A DNA stretch of 64,000 nt from the NCBI GenBank assembly GCA_016169945.1, contig JADLSH010000363.1:4580001-4644000 (forward strand), in the 5' to 3' direction. Positions 36,644-48,033 of the stretch are shown one piece after another. The notes beneath the pieces were generated by a model. That model saw nothing but the letters and a program-made list of their open reading frames with translations. It made no database searches and was not told the origin of the DNA. Each line of letters opens with the position of its first letter. Position 1 is the stretch's first letter. Position numbers and translations under genes: made by a program. This stretch comes from Trachythela sp. YZ-2020. Taxonomy: Eukaryota > Cnidaria > Anthozoa > Malacalcyonacea > Clavulariidae.

Positions 36644-37574
36644 TAACAACTGCTGAGATTAGAATTACATGCCAACTCCACCAGTATAACAACTGCCGAG
36701 ATTAGAATTACATGCCAACTCCACTAGTATAACAACTGCTGAGATTAGAATTACATGCAAACTCCACTAGTATAGAAACTGCCGAGATTAGAACTACATG
36801 CCGATTCCACTAGTATAACAACTACTGAGATTATAATTACATGCCAACTCCACTAGTATAACAACTGCCGAGATTAGAATTACATGCCAACTCCACTAGT
36901 ATAACAACTGCCGAGATTATAATTACATGCCAACTCCACTAGTATAACAACTGCCGAGATTAGAATTACATGACAACTCCACTAGTATAACAACTGCCGA
37001 GATTAGAATTACATGCCAACTCCACTAGTATAACAACTGCCGAGATTAGAATTACATGCCAACTCCACTAGTATAACAACTGCCGAGATTAGAATTACAT
37101 GACAACTCCACTAGTATAACAACTGCCGAGATTAGAATTACATGCCAACTCCACTAGTATAACAACTGCTGAGATTAGAATTACATGCAAACTCCACTAG
37201 TATAACAACTGCCGAGATTAGAATTACATGCCAACTCCACTAGTGTAACAACTGCCGAGATTAGAATTACATGCCAACTCCACCAGTATAACAACTGCCG
37301 AGATTAGAATTACATGCGAACTCCACTAGTATAACAACTGCCGAGATTAGAATTACATGCCAACTCCACTATTATAACAACTACTGAGATTATAATTACA
37401 TGCCAACTCCACTAGTATAGCAACTGCCGAGATTAGAATTACATGCCAATTCCACTAGTATAAGAACTGCCGAGATTAGAATTACATGGTAACTCCAATA
37501 CTATAACAACTGCTGAGATTAGAATTACATGCCAACTCCACTAGTATAAGAACTGCCTAGATTAGAATTACATG

Positions 37575-37918
37575 CCATGTATTTACTGGTGAAAGCTTTC
37601 CACCTCTAAGCTGTGATTATCAGTACTAGTAATAATAATAGACACAAATATTAACACAGATATTTATCAAGTCAAGGGCTGATTGACCCTGCTATTGTTA
37701 ATGTTATATATAATGACTAAGTTTGTATATTCTGTAGATTTGCCGACATTTCATCCAGGCGTCATAGTTCTGTTTTGGTAAGAAAACTAATTATTGAGTT
37801 GTTATTTTGTATTTCAATTCCATATATCAATTTAAATGAGCGGTTTTTATCTTTATACAGTCAAATGTCGTGGGGGCATGACCGGTTCTGCGCTCCCTGC
37901 TCTATATCATATTTAGTC
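37575..37918 (+). repeat. Embedded block 15 (full length, 344 bp)
   Basis: Full-length copy, like block 7. Confidence 0.92.
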
Positions 37919-38634
37919 TAACAACTGCTGAGATTAGAATTACATGCCAACTCCACCAGTATAACAACTGCCGAGATTAGAATTACATGCCAACTCCACT
38001 AGTATAACAACTGCTGAGATTAGAATTACATGCAAACTCCACTAGTATAGAAACTGCCGAGATTAGAACTACATGCCGATTCCACTAGTATAAGAACTAC
38101 TGAGATTATAATTACATGCCAACTCCACTAGTATAACAACTGCCGAGATTAGAATTACATGCCAACTCTACTAGTGTAACAACTGCCGAGAAAATAATTA
38201 TATGCCAACTCCACTAGTATAACAACTGCCGAGATTAGAATTACATGACAACTCCACTAGTATAACAACTGCCGAGATTAGAATTACATGCCAACTCCAC
38301 TAGTATAACAACTGCTGAGATTAGAATTACATGCCAACTCCACTAGTATAACAACTGCCGAGATTAGAATTACATGCCAACTCCACTAGTATAACAACTG
38401 CTGAGATTAGAATTACATGCAAACTCCACTAGTATAACAACTGCCGAGATTAGAATTACATGCCAACTCCACTAGTGTAACAACTGCCGAGATTAGAGTT
38501 ACATGCCATCTCCACTAGTATAACAACTACTGAGATTAGAATTACATGCCAACTCCAATAGTATAACAACTGCTGAGATTAGAATTACATGCCAACTCCA
38601 CTGGTAAAAGAACTGCCGAGATTAGAATTACATG

Positions 38635-38982
38635 CCATGTATTTACTGGTGAAAGCTTTCCACCTCTAAGCTGTGATTATCAGTACTAGTAATAATAATA
38701 GACACAAATATTAACACAGATATTTATCAACTCAAGGGCTGATTGACCCTGGTATTGTTAATGTTATATATAATGACTAAGTTTGTATATTCTCTAGATT
38801 TGCCGACATTTCATCAAGGCATCATAGTTCTGTTCTGGTAAGAAAACTTATTATTGAGTTGTTATTTTGTGTTTCAATTCCATATATCAATTTCAATCTG
38901 CGGTTTTTATCTTTATACAACCAAATGACGGGGGGGGGGGCATGACCGGTTCTGCGCTCCCTGCTCTATATCATATTTAGTC
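38635..38982 (+). repeat. Embedded block 16 (full length, expanded G run)
   Basis: Full-length copy with a 10-G run (38931-38940) and several substitutions shared with block 17. Confidence 0.9.
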
Positions 38983-39612
38983 TAACAACTGCCGAGATTA
39001 GAACTACATGCCGATTCCACTAGTATAACAACTACTGAGATTATAATTACATGCCAACTCCACTAGTATAACAACTGCCGAGATTAGAATTACATGCCAA
39101 CCCCACTAGTGTAACAACTGCCGAGATTAGCATTACATGACAACTCCACTAGTATAACAACTGCCGAGATTAGAATTACATGCCAACTCCACTAGTATAA
39201 CAACTGCTGAGATTAGAATTACATGCAAACTCCACTAGTATAAAAACTGCCGAGATTAGAATTACATGCCAACTCCACTAGTGTAACAACTGCGGAGATT
39301 AGAATTACATGCCAACTCCACCAGTATAACAACCGCCGAGATTAGAATTACATGCGAACTCCACTAGTATAACAACTGCCGAGATTAGAATTACATGCCA
39401 ACTCCACTATTATAACAACTACTGAGATTATAATTACATGCCAACTCCACTAGTATAGCAACTGCCGAGATTAGAATTACATGCCAATTCCACTAGTATA
39501 ACAACTGCCGAGATTAGAATTACATGGCAACTCCAATAGTATAACAACTGCTGAGATTAGAATTACATGCCAACTCCACTAGTATAAGAACTGCCGAGAT
39601 TAGAATTACATG

Positions 39613-39958
39613 CCATGTATTTACTGGTGAAAGCTTTCCACCTCTAAGCTGTGATTATCAGTACTAGTAATAATAATAGACACAAATATTAACACAGATA
39701 TTTATCAAGTCAAGGGCTGATTGACCCTGCTATTGTTAATGTTATATATAATGACTAAGTTTGTATATTCTCTAGATTTGCCGACATTTCATCAAGGCAT
39801 CATAGTTCTGTTCTGGTAAGAAAACTAATTATTGAGTTGTTATTTTGTGTTTCAATTCCATATATCAATTTCAATCCGCGGTTTTTATCTTTATACAACC
39901 AAATGACGGGGGGGGGGCATGACCGGTTCTGCGCTCCCTGCTCTATATGATATGTAGT
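39613..39958 (+). repeat. Embedded block 17 (full length, last copy)
   Basis: Full-length copy with a long G run (about 39908-39917). It is closest to block 16 and is followed by only about five monomers before the array ends. Confidence 0.9.
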
Positions 39959-40192
39959 ATAACAACTGCCGAGATTAGAATTACATGCCAATTCCACTAG
40001 TATAACAACTGCCGAGATTAGAATTACATGGCAACTCCACTAGTATAACAACTACTGAGATTAAAAAAACAAGCCAACTCCACTAGTATAGCAACTGCCG
40101 AGATTAGAATTACATGCCAACTCCACTAGTATAACAACTGCCGAGATTAGAATTACATGCCAACTCCACTAGTATAACAACTGCTGAGATTA

Positions 40193-40495
40193 CCACCATG
40201 ATTATGCCAAGATCACGCCATGATCTTGCCAAAATTCTCTAATAATCTTGTCCAGATTCTACCTTTTCTTGCCATGATCATGGGATCTTGCCATGATCCC
40301 ACAATGATCTTACCAAGATCCTATTACAATCTTGCCAAGATCCTATAATATTCTTGCCATGATCTTGGAAGATCTTGTCAAGATCTCACCATGATCTTGC
40401 CAAGGTTTGATTACAATTTTGTAAAGATCCAATGATATTCTTGCCATGATATTTGAGTAATCTTGCCAAGATTCCATCATGATTATACCATACGC
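40193..40495. repeat. Diverged GATC-rich repeat at the satellite edge
   Basis: About 300 bp of imperfect repeats built from words such as CTTGCCAAGATC and CTTGCCATGATC, many of them near-palindromes (AATCTTGCCAAGATT). Period is irregular, roughly 25-35 bp. It starts directly at the last 43-bp monomer. Confidence 0.75.
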
Positions 40496-42240
40496 TATGT
40501 GGACACAATGCACGCACGCATGCTGTTTATTTTGCAATGCATATTCGATCTGGCATGCAAGTGTGAAAGATTGACCCTGAAATAATAATCTGCGCTATAA
40601 TATACTATAGTGTCTATAAACCCTGTTAACTCAGTAGCGAAAAATAGGTGGCGGTACACCAAAAACGAAAGGTGTTCGTGACTTACTTAATTACATGTCC
40701 GGCCTCTCTTTACGAATACACACGGGTGATATCATTATTAAATAAGATTTTGGTGCATTATTTCATAAAACCAAATGTCTCGCAAGTATTTAATTAAAGT
40801 TAGAAATGTACACAGTCTCGAATATTTTCCCACCAGTAAGGATGGCTTTATGGCCAACCTGAAAATATTGTGCGGACAATTGCGTTTCTCTTAGCTCAAT
40901 AGGTTCATAATTTTGCTACATGCAGTTTACATAAATATACAGCTTTTTCGCGAAGAGAACACGTATAAGTATAGGAAAACAAGGCACGGTAGATTTGAAT
41001 GTGCGTAAAAGCCCCCCGCGCGCTACAACCGTTCAAACTGAAGAATGTGCTCGATTATAAGTATGGGGCCGAGAAAAATACTATTCGCAAATTTGCTGGT
41101 GCTCTGGTATTGTAAATATTAAATCACAACCACACGTACATTTGACACGTAGTAATCTTTTACCCCAAGTTTTTAATTTGATATGTCAATAGTAATGCTT
41201 CGTTATATAGTACTGTATATGAAGAAGATTGCTATTTTAATATTCTAGTTCGAAAACGAAAGGAAATACTCTATTGTCCAATGAAGATTTATCGCGTGTA
41301 ATGACGACGATTTGATGATCGGTGCATATCTAGGATGGTGCCAAGATATATATTGGACGCCTTTAGAATAATACAGGTAAAAAGAGCGCTGCTATATAAT
41401 TATGAATTAGTTGACGTTGCATGTCCTCTGACATTATTCTACATGCCAAAAACGCACAGATGTTTCGTCCGTGATGTTCGGTAACTATGGTTAGAATTCA
41501 AATATTTTATTTTGGTTTCTCGTTTCTTCCTATCCAATTCACATTTTGCCGACTGGGAAAACAATTTGCCCAGTAACTGACGAGTGGGCGGGTGTTCCAC
41601 TCCCCACACTCCCCCCTCCCCCTCTAGCGCCGCCCCTGGTTCAATTTGTTATAAATGCTTTGTTTATACACGCGTTCTCTTTCTAGGGAAAAGAAGCGTA
41701 TTTGACTGAAGAAATACTCAAACTGCAAGGGGAACCACATCAAAGCACATGGTAAACAATTTTTTGCTTGTATTTCACAGCATGGCCAATTTTTCAGACC
41801 TTGTGAATAACTGAGTATATATATATACATCAAACTATATACGTTTGGACAGACTATGAGCTCGAAGGCTCTTTAGGCCCGCGTTTACATTGCGTTCAGT
41901 ATTTAACATGACGCTACTAAATACGCTACCTAAATAGGGCCTTTTTTTTACGTGGTCAGTCGCATGCACGCTTGACCCTAACGCATTCTTATGATCAACG
42001 ACAATGGGAAAACCATCTTGATCCTTAGCCAATACTTAACATTAAGTCGAGTTCCACTTGATTGCTTTAATGACGAATATGATAAGAAGATTACAGAATT
42101 ACCAGGTCAAGATGAAAGATACTTGGCAAAACACGCCAAATCGTTTAACGTATTTCCCTTCGTTTTGGTACAATTTTTTCCAACTGGTATATAGAATGTG
42201 ACTGCTTACAGTTGTCGGCTTTCAAAATAATAAAATCGAC
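40496..42240. other. No gene recognised
   Basis: AT-rich single-copy-looking sequence. Short open frames here (for example 41991-42194) have no recognisable motif, codon pattern or splice support. Confidence 0.6.
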
Positions 42241-42485
42241 GATTACCCTCCAGTATAAACCTTAATTTAAATACCAAATTAAACCTGTCGATCTTAAAAT
42301 ACAAATATTGAACTTGTCGACCTAACATTGAAATGTTAAAACCTGTCGACCTGTCGACTTAGAATTAGAAATATATGAAACCTGTCAACCTGGCGACGTT
42401 AAAATAAAAATATTAAACCCGTCGACCTGTCAACCTTAAAATACAAATTTTAAACTTGTCGACGTTAGAATACTAATATTACAGT
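42241..42485. repeat. Diverged minisatellite (CCTGTCGACCTT type)
   Basis: Five to six imperfect units of about 30-45 bp, each containing an AACCTGTCGACC-like word followed by an AT-rich AAAATACAAATATT-like half. It lies just upstream of the transposase remnant and could be subterminal to that element. Confidence 0.6.
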
Positions 42486-42627
42486 TGATTTCAGCAAACC
42501 TTGAACGCTTGAGTTCCGAACTATATTTCGAAATTGACAAGTGGGCGGGGAAATTGTTAATTACGTTGCGAAGTCTAATTTCGATGTGAATTTCGCAAAT
42601 TCGTTTGTAATTTGCAAACGTCACAAA

Positions 42628-43477
42628 ATGGATTTACCTGTAAGACAACCAGGCCAAGCGGTGCCAATACAAACAAGAAAAGTTATAAAGCTGTGGAATG
42701 AAGGACTGACAATGTCTGCGATTGCGAAACGATTTTGCTTATCGAAAGACACAATTTCCAATATGGTAAATAGATTCATAAATGAAAATCGCTTGACGCC
42801 AAACACGGTTGGAAACAACGTTCGAACTGCGAGAACAGAAACAAATATAACTTATATAGAATATTGCAAGGCTCAAAAGCCTAGTGTTTTCGCCAAAGAA
42901 ATTCAGCAAGATTTAATAAAAAATCAGGTATGCTTGGCCGAAACTGTTCCTCCTCCCGCAAGTATATCTCGAGCACTAAAGGAAGATCTGGGTTATTCAT
43001 ATAAACGACTACACAAAATTGCAAGAGAATCGCTGATCCCAGCAAATGAGCAAAAATTGGTTGAATATTTGGCAGCATGTGTGGATAAGGATCCACAAAC
43101 AATGCAATTTTTTTGATGAAGCATCAGTCACTAAAACGACAGGAAATATAAATTATGGGCACTCTGCAGTTGGAAGCGAGGCAATTGAAATTCAACGATA
43201 CGCGTCAAATGCAACATTCACAGTTAATTTATTACACAGTATATAGTTGGAGTACAACACGTTATAACATTTTAGCTGGTGCTTCAAATGGTATAGAACT
43301 GCTTAACTTGCTGAAGCCCTGAATGAGGTAGATATATTTCGTAATCCCTTACTGAAACCAGGTGACACAGTTATAATGGACAACTGCGGTTTTCATCATG
43401 CAGTTATGAAAATGCGGTTACGTGGATTAAAATTGCCAGTATATATAAACTGTATTGTTAAAATACTTAATGCTTAA
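42628..43477 (+). pseudogene. Broken Tc1/mariner-type transposase with paired (Pax-like) DNA-binding region
   Basis: The ATG at 42628 opens a frame to 43116. It carries a first helix-turn-helix (VIKLWNEGLTMSAIAKRF, then DTISNMVNRF) and a second half with PSVFAKEIQQDL and ASISRALKEDLGY. This is the PAI/RED two-part plan of paired domains. A 7-T run then shifts the frame, and the DDE core follows with the first Asp in FFDEAS (43109-43126). Two further frame jumps lead to the second Asp in VIMDNCGFHH (about 43370-43399). The frame ends at 43475-43477, before the third acidic residue. DDE and paired-type DNA-binding features are family knowledge for Tc1/IS630 transposases. The copy has at least three frame breaks and no C-terminus, so it is dead. 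No clear terminal inverted repeats were found. Confidence 0.75.
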
Positions 43478-44769
43478 TAATACGTCGTCTGAAACATCAA
43501 AAAAAGCATATTGCCGTCGTCATTCGCGTTGCCGTCCTACATCGTAAGGTCTCTAATATTATAAGGAATACGCGAGTGCCTCAATATACATGCATTACAA
43601 TGAGTAATTTAACACTTCTTTTCCCTTAAATTGAAATAACTCCTTTACCCTTAAATTGAAATAACTCCTTTACCAGGCATGTAATGGACTCATTCATGCG
43701 TTTCTTCTCGTTAGCCTCGAGAACAAAAGCGATATAATACGAAAGACAAGAACAATTAATTATATTTTCTTACTTCACGATGATTATTAAACCGTGGGTG
43801 TGGCGTGAAATATAGTTTGAAAAAATGGTGTTTGTAACAGTGTAACACCATTCCAATTCGTATATGGCTATTTTATCGTCTAAAGATTCGGACTGCATAT
43901 AATTTGTCTTGCTACTGCTGCGAATATTTTGTATTCCACAATTATGGCTGCATGATATTTTTGAAAACATAGTCAAATCCTCGCAAATTATGTTATCTAA
44001 GACCGCTAGGCTAGTATATCATCTGAACACGTTTCAGAAGTAAATACATCGAAAATTTTCGGCATTTTTCTCGGTTCACAGACCAAGTTCTTAAATTAGT
44101 TATCTGAGTAGTTTTTACTCAATTTACCACAAATACCCTTTTATAAACTAAGTTTGTCTTACAAACTATTTGTTCAAAAGGTGGGGGACGGCCTCCTTTT
44201 TATTCATTGAAGCTACCAACTATGCCACAACCACTCCAATAACAACTTCAACAACCACAACATCAGTAACACCAGCGATATAACAGCGACTAAAACACCT
44301 GCTACAATAAACATAGATCAACACTTGGCGCAGATACATGTACGTTTTGCGTACCTATTTTTTTAATTATGCAAACGTTTTTGAAGTTTTTTAAATAAAA
44401 AACTCGCAGGAGTGTTTTATCAGACTCGCTCTCGTCGTATACGACTAATAGCTAACTCGGCGCTATCGCACCTCGTCGGCTATCAGCTCATATACGACTC
44501 GAGTTCGTAGAATAACTGTTGATTATCCTAACCCGTCAATGCCACCATCAAGGAAAAGGGACCTGACAAGGAAGTGGTAAATTGGAGGTGTGCAAATCTG
44601 TAGGGGGTCTGAGGATCCTCCCCTGGAAAATTTTCTTATTCTTGAGTCGCTGAGGCTTGTTTCCCCGCATGTTCACTAACAATTGTTAATATATCCCATC
44701 AAAACGGACTGAGATTTTAGTACAAAACCAAGGGTTTTGTTATGGGAATATCGTAACACCCTTCTGAAC
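43478..44769. other. No gene recognised
   Basis: AT-rich intergenic sequence. A short Thr-codon run is at about 44215-44282, and self-complementary words such as GTCGTATACGAC (44434-44445) at about 44400-44520 look like foldback-element debris. Nothing can be assigned. Confidence 0.5.
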
Positions 44770-44896
44770 TAAGTCATTCTTCTAATTCTACTAATTTCTC
44801 CTGACGAAGGGCTTTAGCTCGAAACGTCGAGATTTTGTTTATATCTTTTAGGCACACGCGAAACAACCCTCAATTTGTTCTTATAAGTCATTCTTC
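44770..44896 (+). mobile_element. 101-bp insertion with 13-bp target duplications, Penelope-type 3' fragment
   Basis: TAAGTCATTCTTC occurs at 44770-44782 and again at 44884-44896, framing a 101-bp insert (44783-44883). Insert and hammerhead recur at 53870-53957. Flanking direct repeats show that it arrived by insertion. Hammerhead motifs of this compact form are known in Penelope-like retroelements, and Penelope protein remnants lie at 55.4-56.5 kb. Linking insert to that class is inference. Confidence 0.65.
44797..44832 (+). ncRNA. Type I hammerhead ribozyme motif, copy 1
   Basis: Core in the right order: TCTC, CTGACGA (44801-44807), a GGGC-TTTA-GCTC hairpin, GAAA, then CGTC with predicted cleavage after C44828, and GAGA pairing with the opening TCTC (stem I, 4 bp). 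Stem III is only AC/GT, as in hammerheads thought to work as dimers. One extra A sits between CTGACGA and stem II. Activity is untested. Confidence 0.6.
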
Positions 44897-45478
44897 GCCT
44901 TCTTTTCAGCCCTAAATATCCTTGAATTTTCTGATACGTGGCCAGGAAAGTCCTTAAAATGTCCTTGGATTTTATTCTTCTTGACCTGTGGCTGTACGAA
45001 CCTGTTTTAACTTGACAGCCACAAGTCTATCATTACCTCATGGAACTTCTCCAAAAAATCGCAAGACCATCCTGTACTCTATTCCAACGAATATTCATTA
45101 GGCTGCTCCTTCGTGCAAGGCACTCAAGACTAGAAAGCACAGGCTATCACGATATAGTCAGTGCAGAAAATGCCAAAACATCCGATATTTGCAATAATTG
45201 TTTCTGATAACCAAAACTGCTTTAAACCCGCTGCAATTCCAACATGCCAGTTTAGGTTTTTCAAACGATGATATGATATCTCAAACGTAAATTAAAGTAC
45301 AAGTAATTTAGACTGTGTGTTGCACATTCCTTGTGTTCTGTAAAGTGACGGCGTGACGCTAACAGCATGGCAGCCACTAATTGAAGATTTCAATCAAGAT
45401 CTTATCTTATAATAGACATAATACTGAAAGTGAAACTTCAAACTGAAATTAAAAATAGAAAATGAAAGTTCACATCCT
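44897..45478. other. No gene recognised
   Basis: Intergenic sequence ahead of the hypothetical gene. No reading frame or element is recognised. Confidence 0.5.
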
Positions 45479-46250
45479 ATGAAATTACATCCTATCAAGG
45501 TCTATAAAGCTAGGTATGTGTTTGATCATTTCTTGTCTTGCTTTCTTGGATTCAAGGAAAGAATGACGACGCCTGATATTTCTCAGAAATTGGAAGAAAC
45601 GAGTGATGAAGACAACAGGCCAATATCCGAGGCTTTGCTTGATGATAGTTCATTGATAAATGATGGACAAAATATTATTAATGAAAACACATTGTCAAAG
45701 CCAGAGCAGAATTCTTACAACGAAGACAATGCGAATGGTAATTCAAGTGAAGGCGGTGCAATAAGTACCAGCGTGCCTTAAAAAGACACTGGCCTCTAGG
45801 CATTTTTAGCCCTACGGTTATTTCTAGTGGCCAGTGATAACACCTATGAATCTTTTTAAAATAATTTGTAAATAAAATATTTGATTGTAAAAGGGATAAA
45901 TAAAATTGTATTGTAGACACAAGTTCTAAGGGCGAAGGCAATGTTGTTTGCAATAACGAGGTCGCCAAACACCCAGAATCTAAGGGCGGAAGAAATATAA
46001 AAAGTGATACCGTGCCTTCCAATGACAACACCAACTCGAAGGCGAAGAACACAGAAGTGATACCGTGGTCACCACCAAAGACGCAATATCTAAAGACGAG
46101 GGAAAGGTTAGAAGTAATAGCAAGGTTGGCATGAAAATGAATGAAACAGATGATAACGTGGTCAACATCAAAACTAAAGACACAAAGGGCACGAAGGATG
46201 TCGCAGATGGTAGTGTAATTGCTAGAGCACTAAGCACAGGGAGAAAATAG
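45479..46250 (+). CDS. Hypothetical polar, acidic protein, two exons, probably frame-damaged
   Basis: Exon 1 opens with ATG at 45479 (MKLHPIKVYKARYVFD) and becomes rich in Asp, Glu, Asn and Ser. A donor at 45765 (ATAA/GTACCA) and an acceptor after 45916 (TTGTATTGTAG) join in matching phase 1, continuing as NTSSKGEGNVVCNNEV. Exon 2 carries loose repeats around SDTV and SK(G/D)EG. One repeat lies in another frame after about 46050, where the run ends in VADGSVIARALSTGRK before a stop at 46250. That is either a frameshift or another splice. I do not recognise the family; the composition suggests a disordered region. It may be the 5' part of the gene that continues at 46448. Alternative: a chance open low-complexity stretch. 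Confidence 0.4.
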
Positions 46251-46447
46251 TGTTAATTATTTTCAATATATCATGCATAAGGTTACGTCGTGAGATTAGG
46301 TCATTAACAGGCAGAGCACAACTGCTACTTTGAAAAGACTATTTGGGGTGCCAATTTAATTTTCAAAACCGACACATATTTTTTGGCTTCTTGATGGGAC
46401 CTAAGCTTATAGAATCTAAAATCCCCCAATAATTTGTATTACTTTAG

Positions 46448-48033
46448 GACGGTCACGACGAAGAGTTACCAAAGGAGCCAAATAAGGTACAGCTATTTAG
46501 TTGCAATCAACAACCCGGGAATGAAGGCGGGTTCCTGAAGATGGTGTTGGATGGTAATGAAGGATTGAAAGTCACTACGACTGGAGTTCGAGATGATCCA
46601 CATGGTAAATATTTAAGAGCAGAATTTTTTCTATGTCGCGTATTTATTTTTCTATGTTGGCGTACCACTCAAAATCAATTTGTGTTTGTAATATTGTTTA
46701 CGCAGTGAGCTATCTCGCGGTTGAGAAACATCAAACAATAAAAAATTTCGTAAAGAAACAACAGCTATTAATGATGCAATAATATTGAAACCATGATATT
46801 TACAGCAGTGAAAGCCAATCTACCTCTAGTTCAAAAGTGATTTTCTTTTTAGCGTACCATCCAAAATCTCTCTATTTTAGCATTAAGTTATAGATTGTGC
46901 CCTCAACATACTTTTTGTCAATTCAGTCATATTCCAGTTCTGAGTGCAAAAAGTTACAAAAAAATTTCAGGTTCTCTTAATTATAGTTGTATATATTACC
47001 TATAACTCGTACAGAGAGTGCTCATACAGACAAAATACAGACTATACAGTGTATACCTCATGCCAATCTTCAAAAGTGTAAATTTCTCCTAGCATTGTGC
47101 CTTACACATTATACGATAGATGGAAAACTTCGTCAAGTAGTAATATTTGAAAACGAAAAATACAGTCAAATAACAGAGATGTGTTCTATATTTAAAGATA
47201 CGAAAGATTACATTCTCACTGGAAAAGTAAAATTATGAATAGATTACTATATCATTGATTGAATAGGCCCTTTGCATGCATATAACGTCGCAGATACGTC
47301 AAAACAATGGTGGACATTGGGAAATTCAAAACAATGGAGCATTCCGAAGACTGGATCGTGACTGGATGGCACTAGTGTTAAGCTAAGCAGGGGCGCCCAG
47401 AGGGGAAGGACAAAGGCCGAAATTTCCCCCAGGCCCCAGTATAAATGGGGCGCCCAAATAGAAATAAAGTGAAGTATGCATGTTGTCAAATAGTCTCCCA
47501 GAATGCAACAGTCTGCTATATAATATATAGTATATTTTAATATATAGAAATCAGTTTTCTAAATAAGCACATGCCACCAAACGTCTCTGGGTGGCCCTGA
47601 TACTAAGTGTTATGCAAAGAGCCCATTGGCTCCATTTATAGCCTGCAAAGCAGGCTCGCATGGGTTAGGGGAGGCTGGAGTTGGGTTAGGTGAGCCTGTT
47701 CGCAGGCTACTCCATTTGTAACTTGACCAATGTTTGCATCAAATTTGTAACTTATATTTGTAACTAACTAACTTACTAAACTGTGACTGTTTTTATTTCT
47801 AGATAATTGATACAATTCCAAAAAGACTAAATGAGATAGAACCATCCAGTGGCTTCTATAAGGAGCCCAAAGCAAGCGGCAGTGAGTTATTATATCTGAA
47901 ATCAATGTTAACAACTGAAGAAACGACATTATTTGTAGGTTTTGATGGAGCCGGCCAGTCGATACCCCTAAATATAGTCAAGAAATATTCGCCTGACTTT
48001 CAGGCATTGTTCAGAGTACTTGAAGCTGGCTAA
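46448..48033 (+). CDS. Hypothetical protein, three phase-matched exons
   Basis: Predicted exons are 46448-46604, 47015-47226 and 47803-48033. The first follows a TTTGTATTACTTTAG acceptor and ends CATG/GTAAAT in phase 1. The second follows ACTCGTACAG, also phase 1, and ends GGAAAA/GTAAAA in phase 0. The third follows TTTTTATTTCTAG in phase 0 and stops after FRVLEAG. The joined product is about 180 residues after an unknown N-terminus, with motifs KMVLDGNEGLKVTTTG, CLTHYTIDGKLRQVV, TEMCSIFKDTKDYI and LFVGFDGAGQSIPL. It reads as a compact mixed alpha/beta protein, not low complexity. Two consecutive phase matches are unlikely by chance. No family is recognised. The 5' end is unsettled; the frame at 45479-46250 is the likely upstream part. 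Repeat debris sits in the second intron (47390-47720). Confidence 0.5.

Larger units (their letters stand above)
11555..40192. repeat. 43-bp satellite array, 28.6 kb, with 17 embedded blocks
   Basis: Tandem monomers of 43 bp; a consensus-like one is 19893-19935, beginning CCAACTCCACTAGTATAAC. After subtracting the 17 embedded blocks, about 24.0 kb remains, close to 555 monomers. Recurrent variants are CTGCTGAGATT, ACTACTGAGATTATAATT, GAGAAAATAATTATATG, CCACCAGTAT and CCAATAGTAT. Long stretches in the middle (about 19500-30300) are nearly pure consensus, while the left third and right end are richer in variants. A damaged patch with partial monomers is at 29940-30070. Every frame is short or broken, so it is non-coding. 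This could be pericentromeric or another heterochromatic satellite, but location cannot be told from sequence. Confidence 0.97.

Noticed and set aside
11555..40192. Regular repeat-spacer pattern resembling a CRISPR array
   Set aside because: Units are head-to-tail 43-bp monomers without unique spacers, the longer blocks are all copies of one sequence, and the surrounding DNA is clearly animal.
41991..42194. 67-codon open frame
   Set aside because: No motif, no splice support, and the composition matches its AT-rich surroundings.
44215..44282. Thr-rich mucin-like mini-frame
   Set aside because: An ACA/ACC-rich stretch of about 20 codons with a stop and no convincing exon borders; low complexity explains it.
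44400..44540. Foldback element with GTCGTATACGAC palindrome
   Set aside because: Some self-complementary words are clear, but I could not match two arms well enough to define an element.
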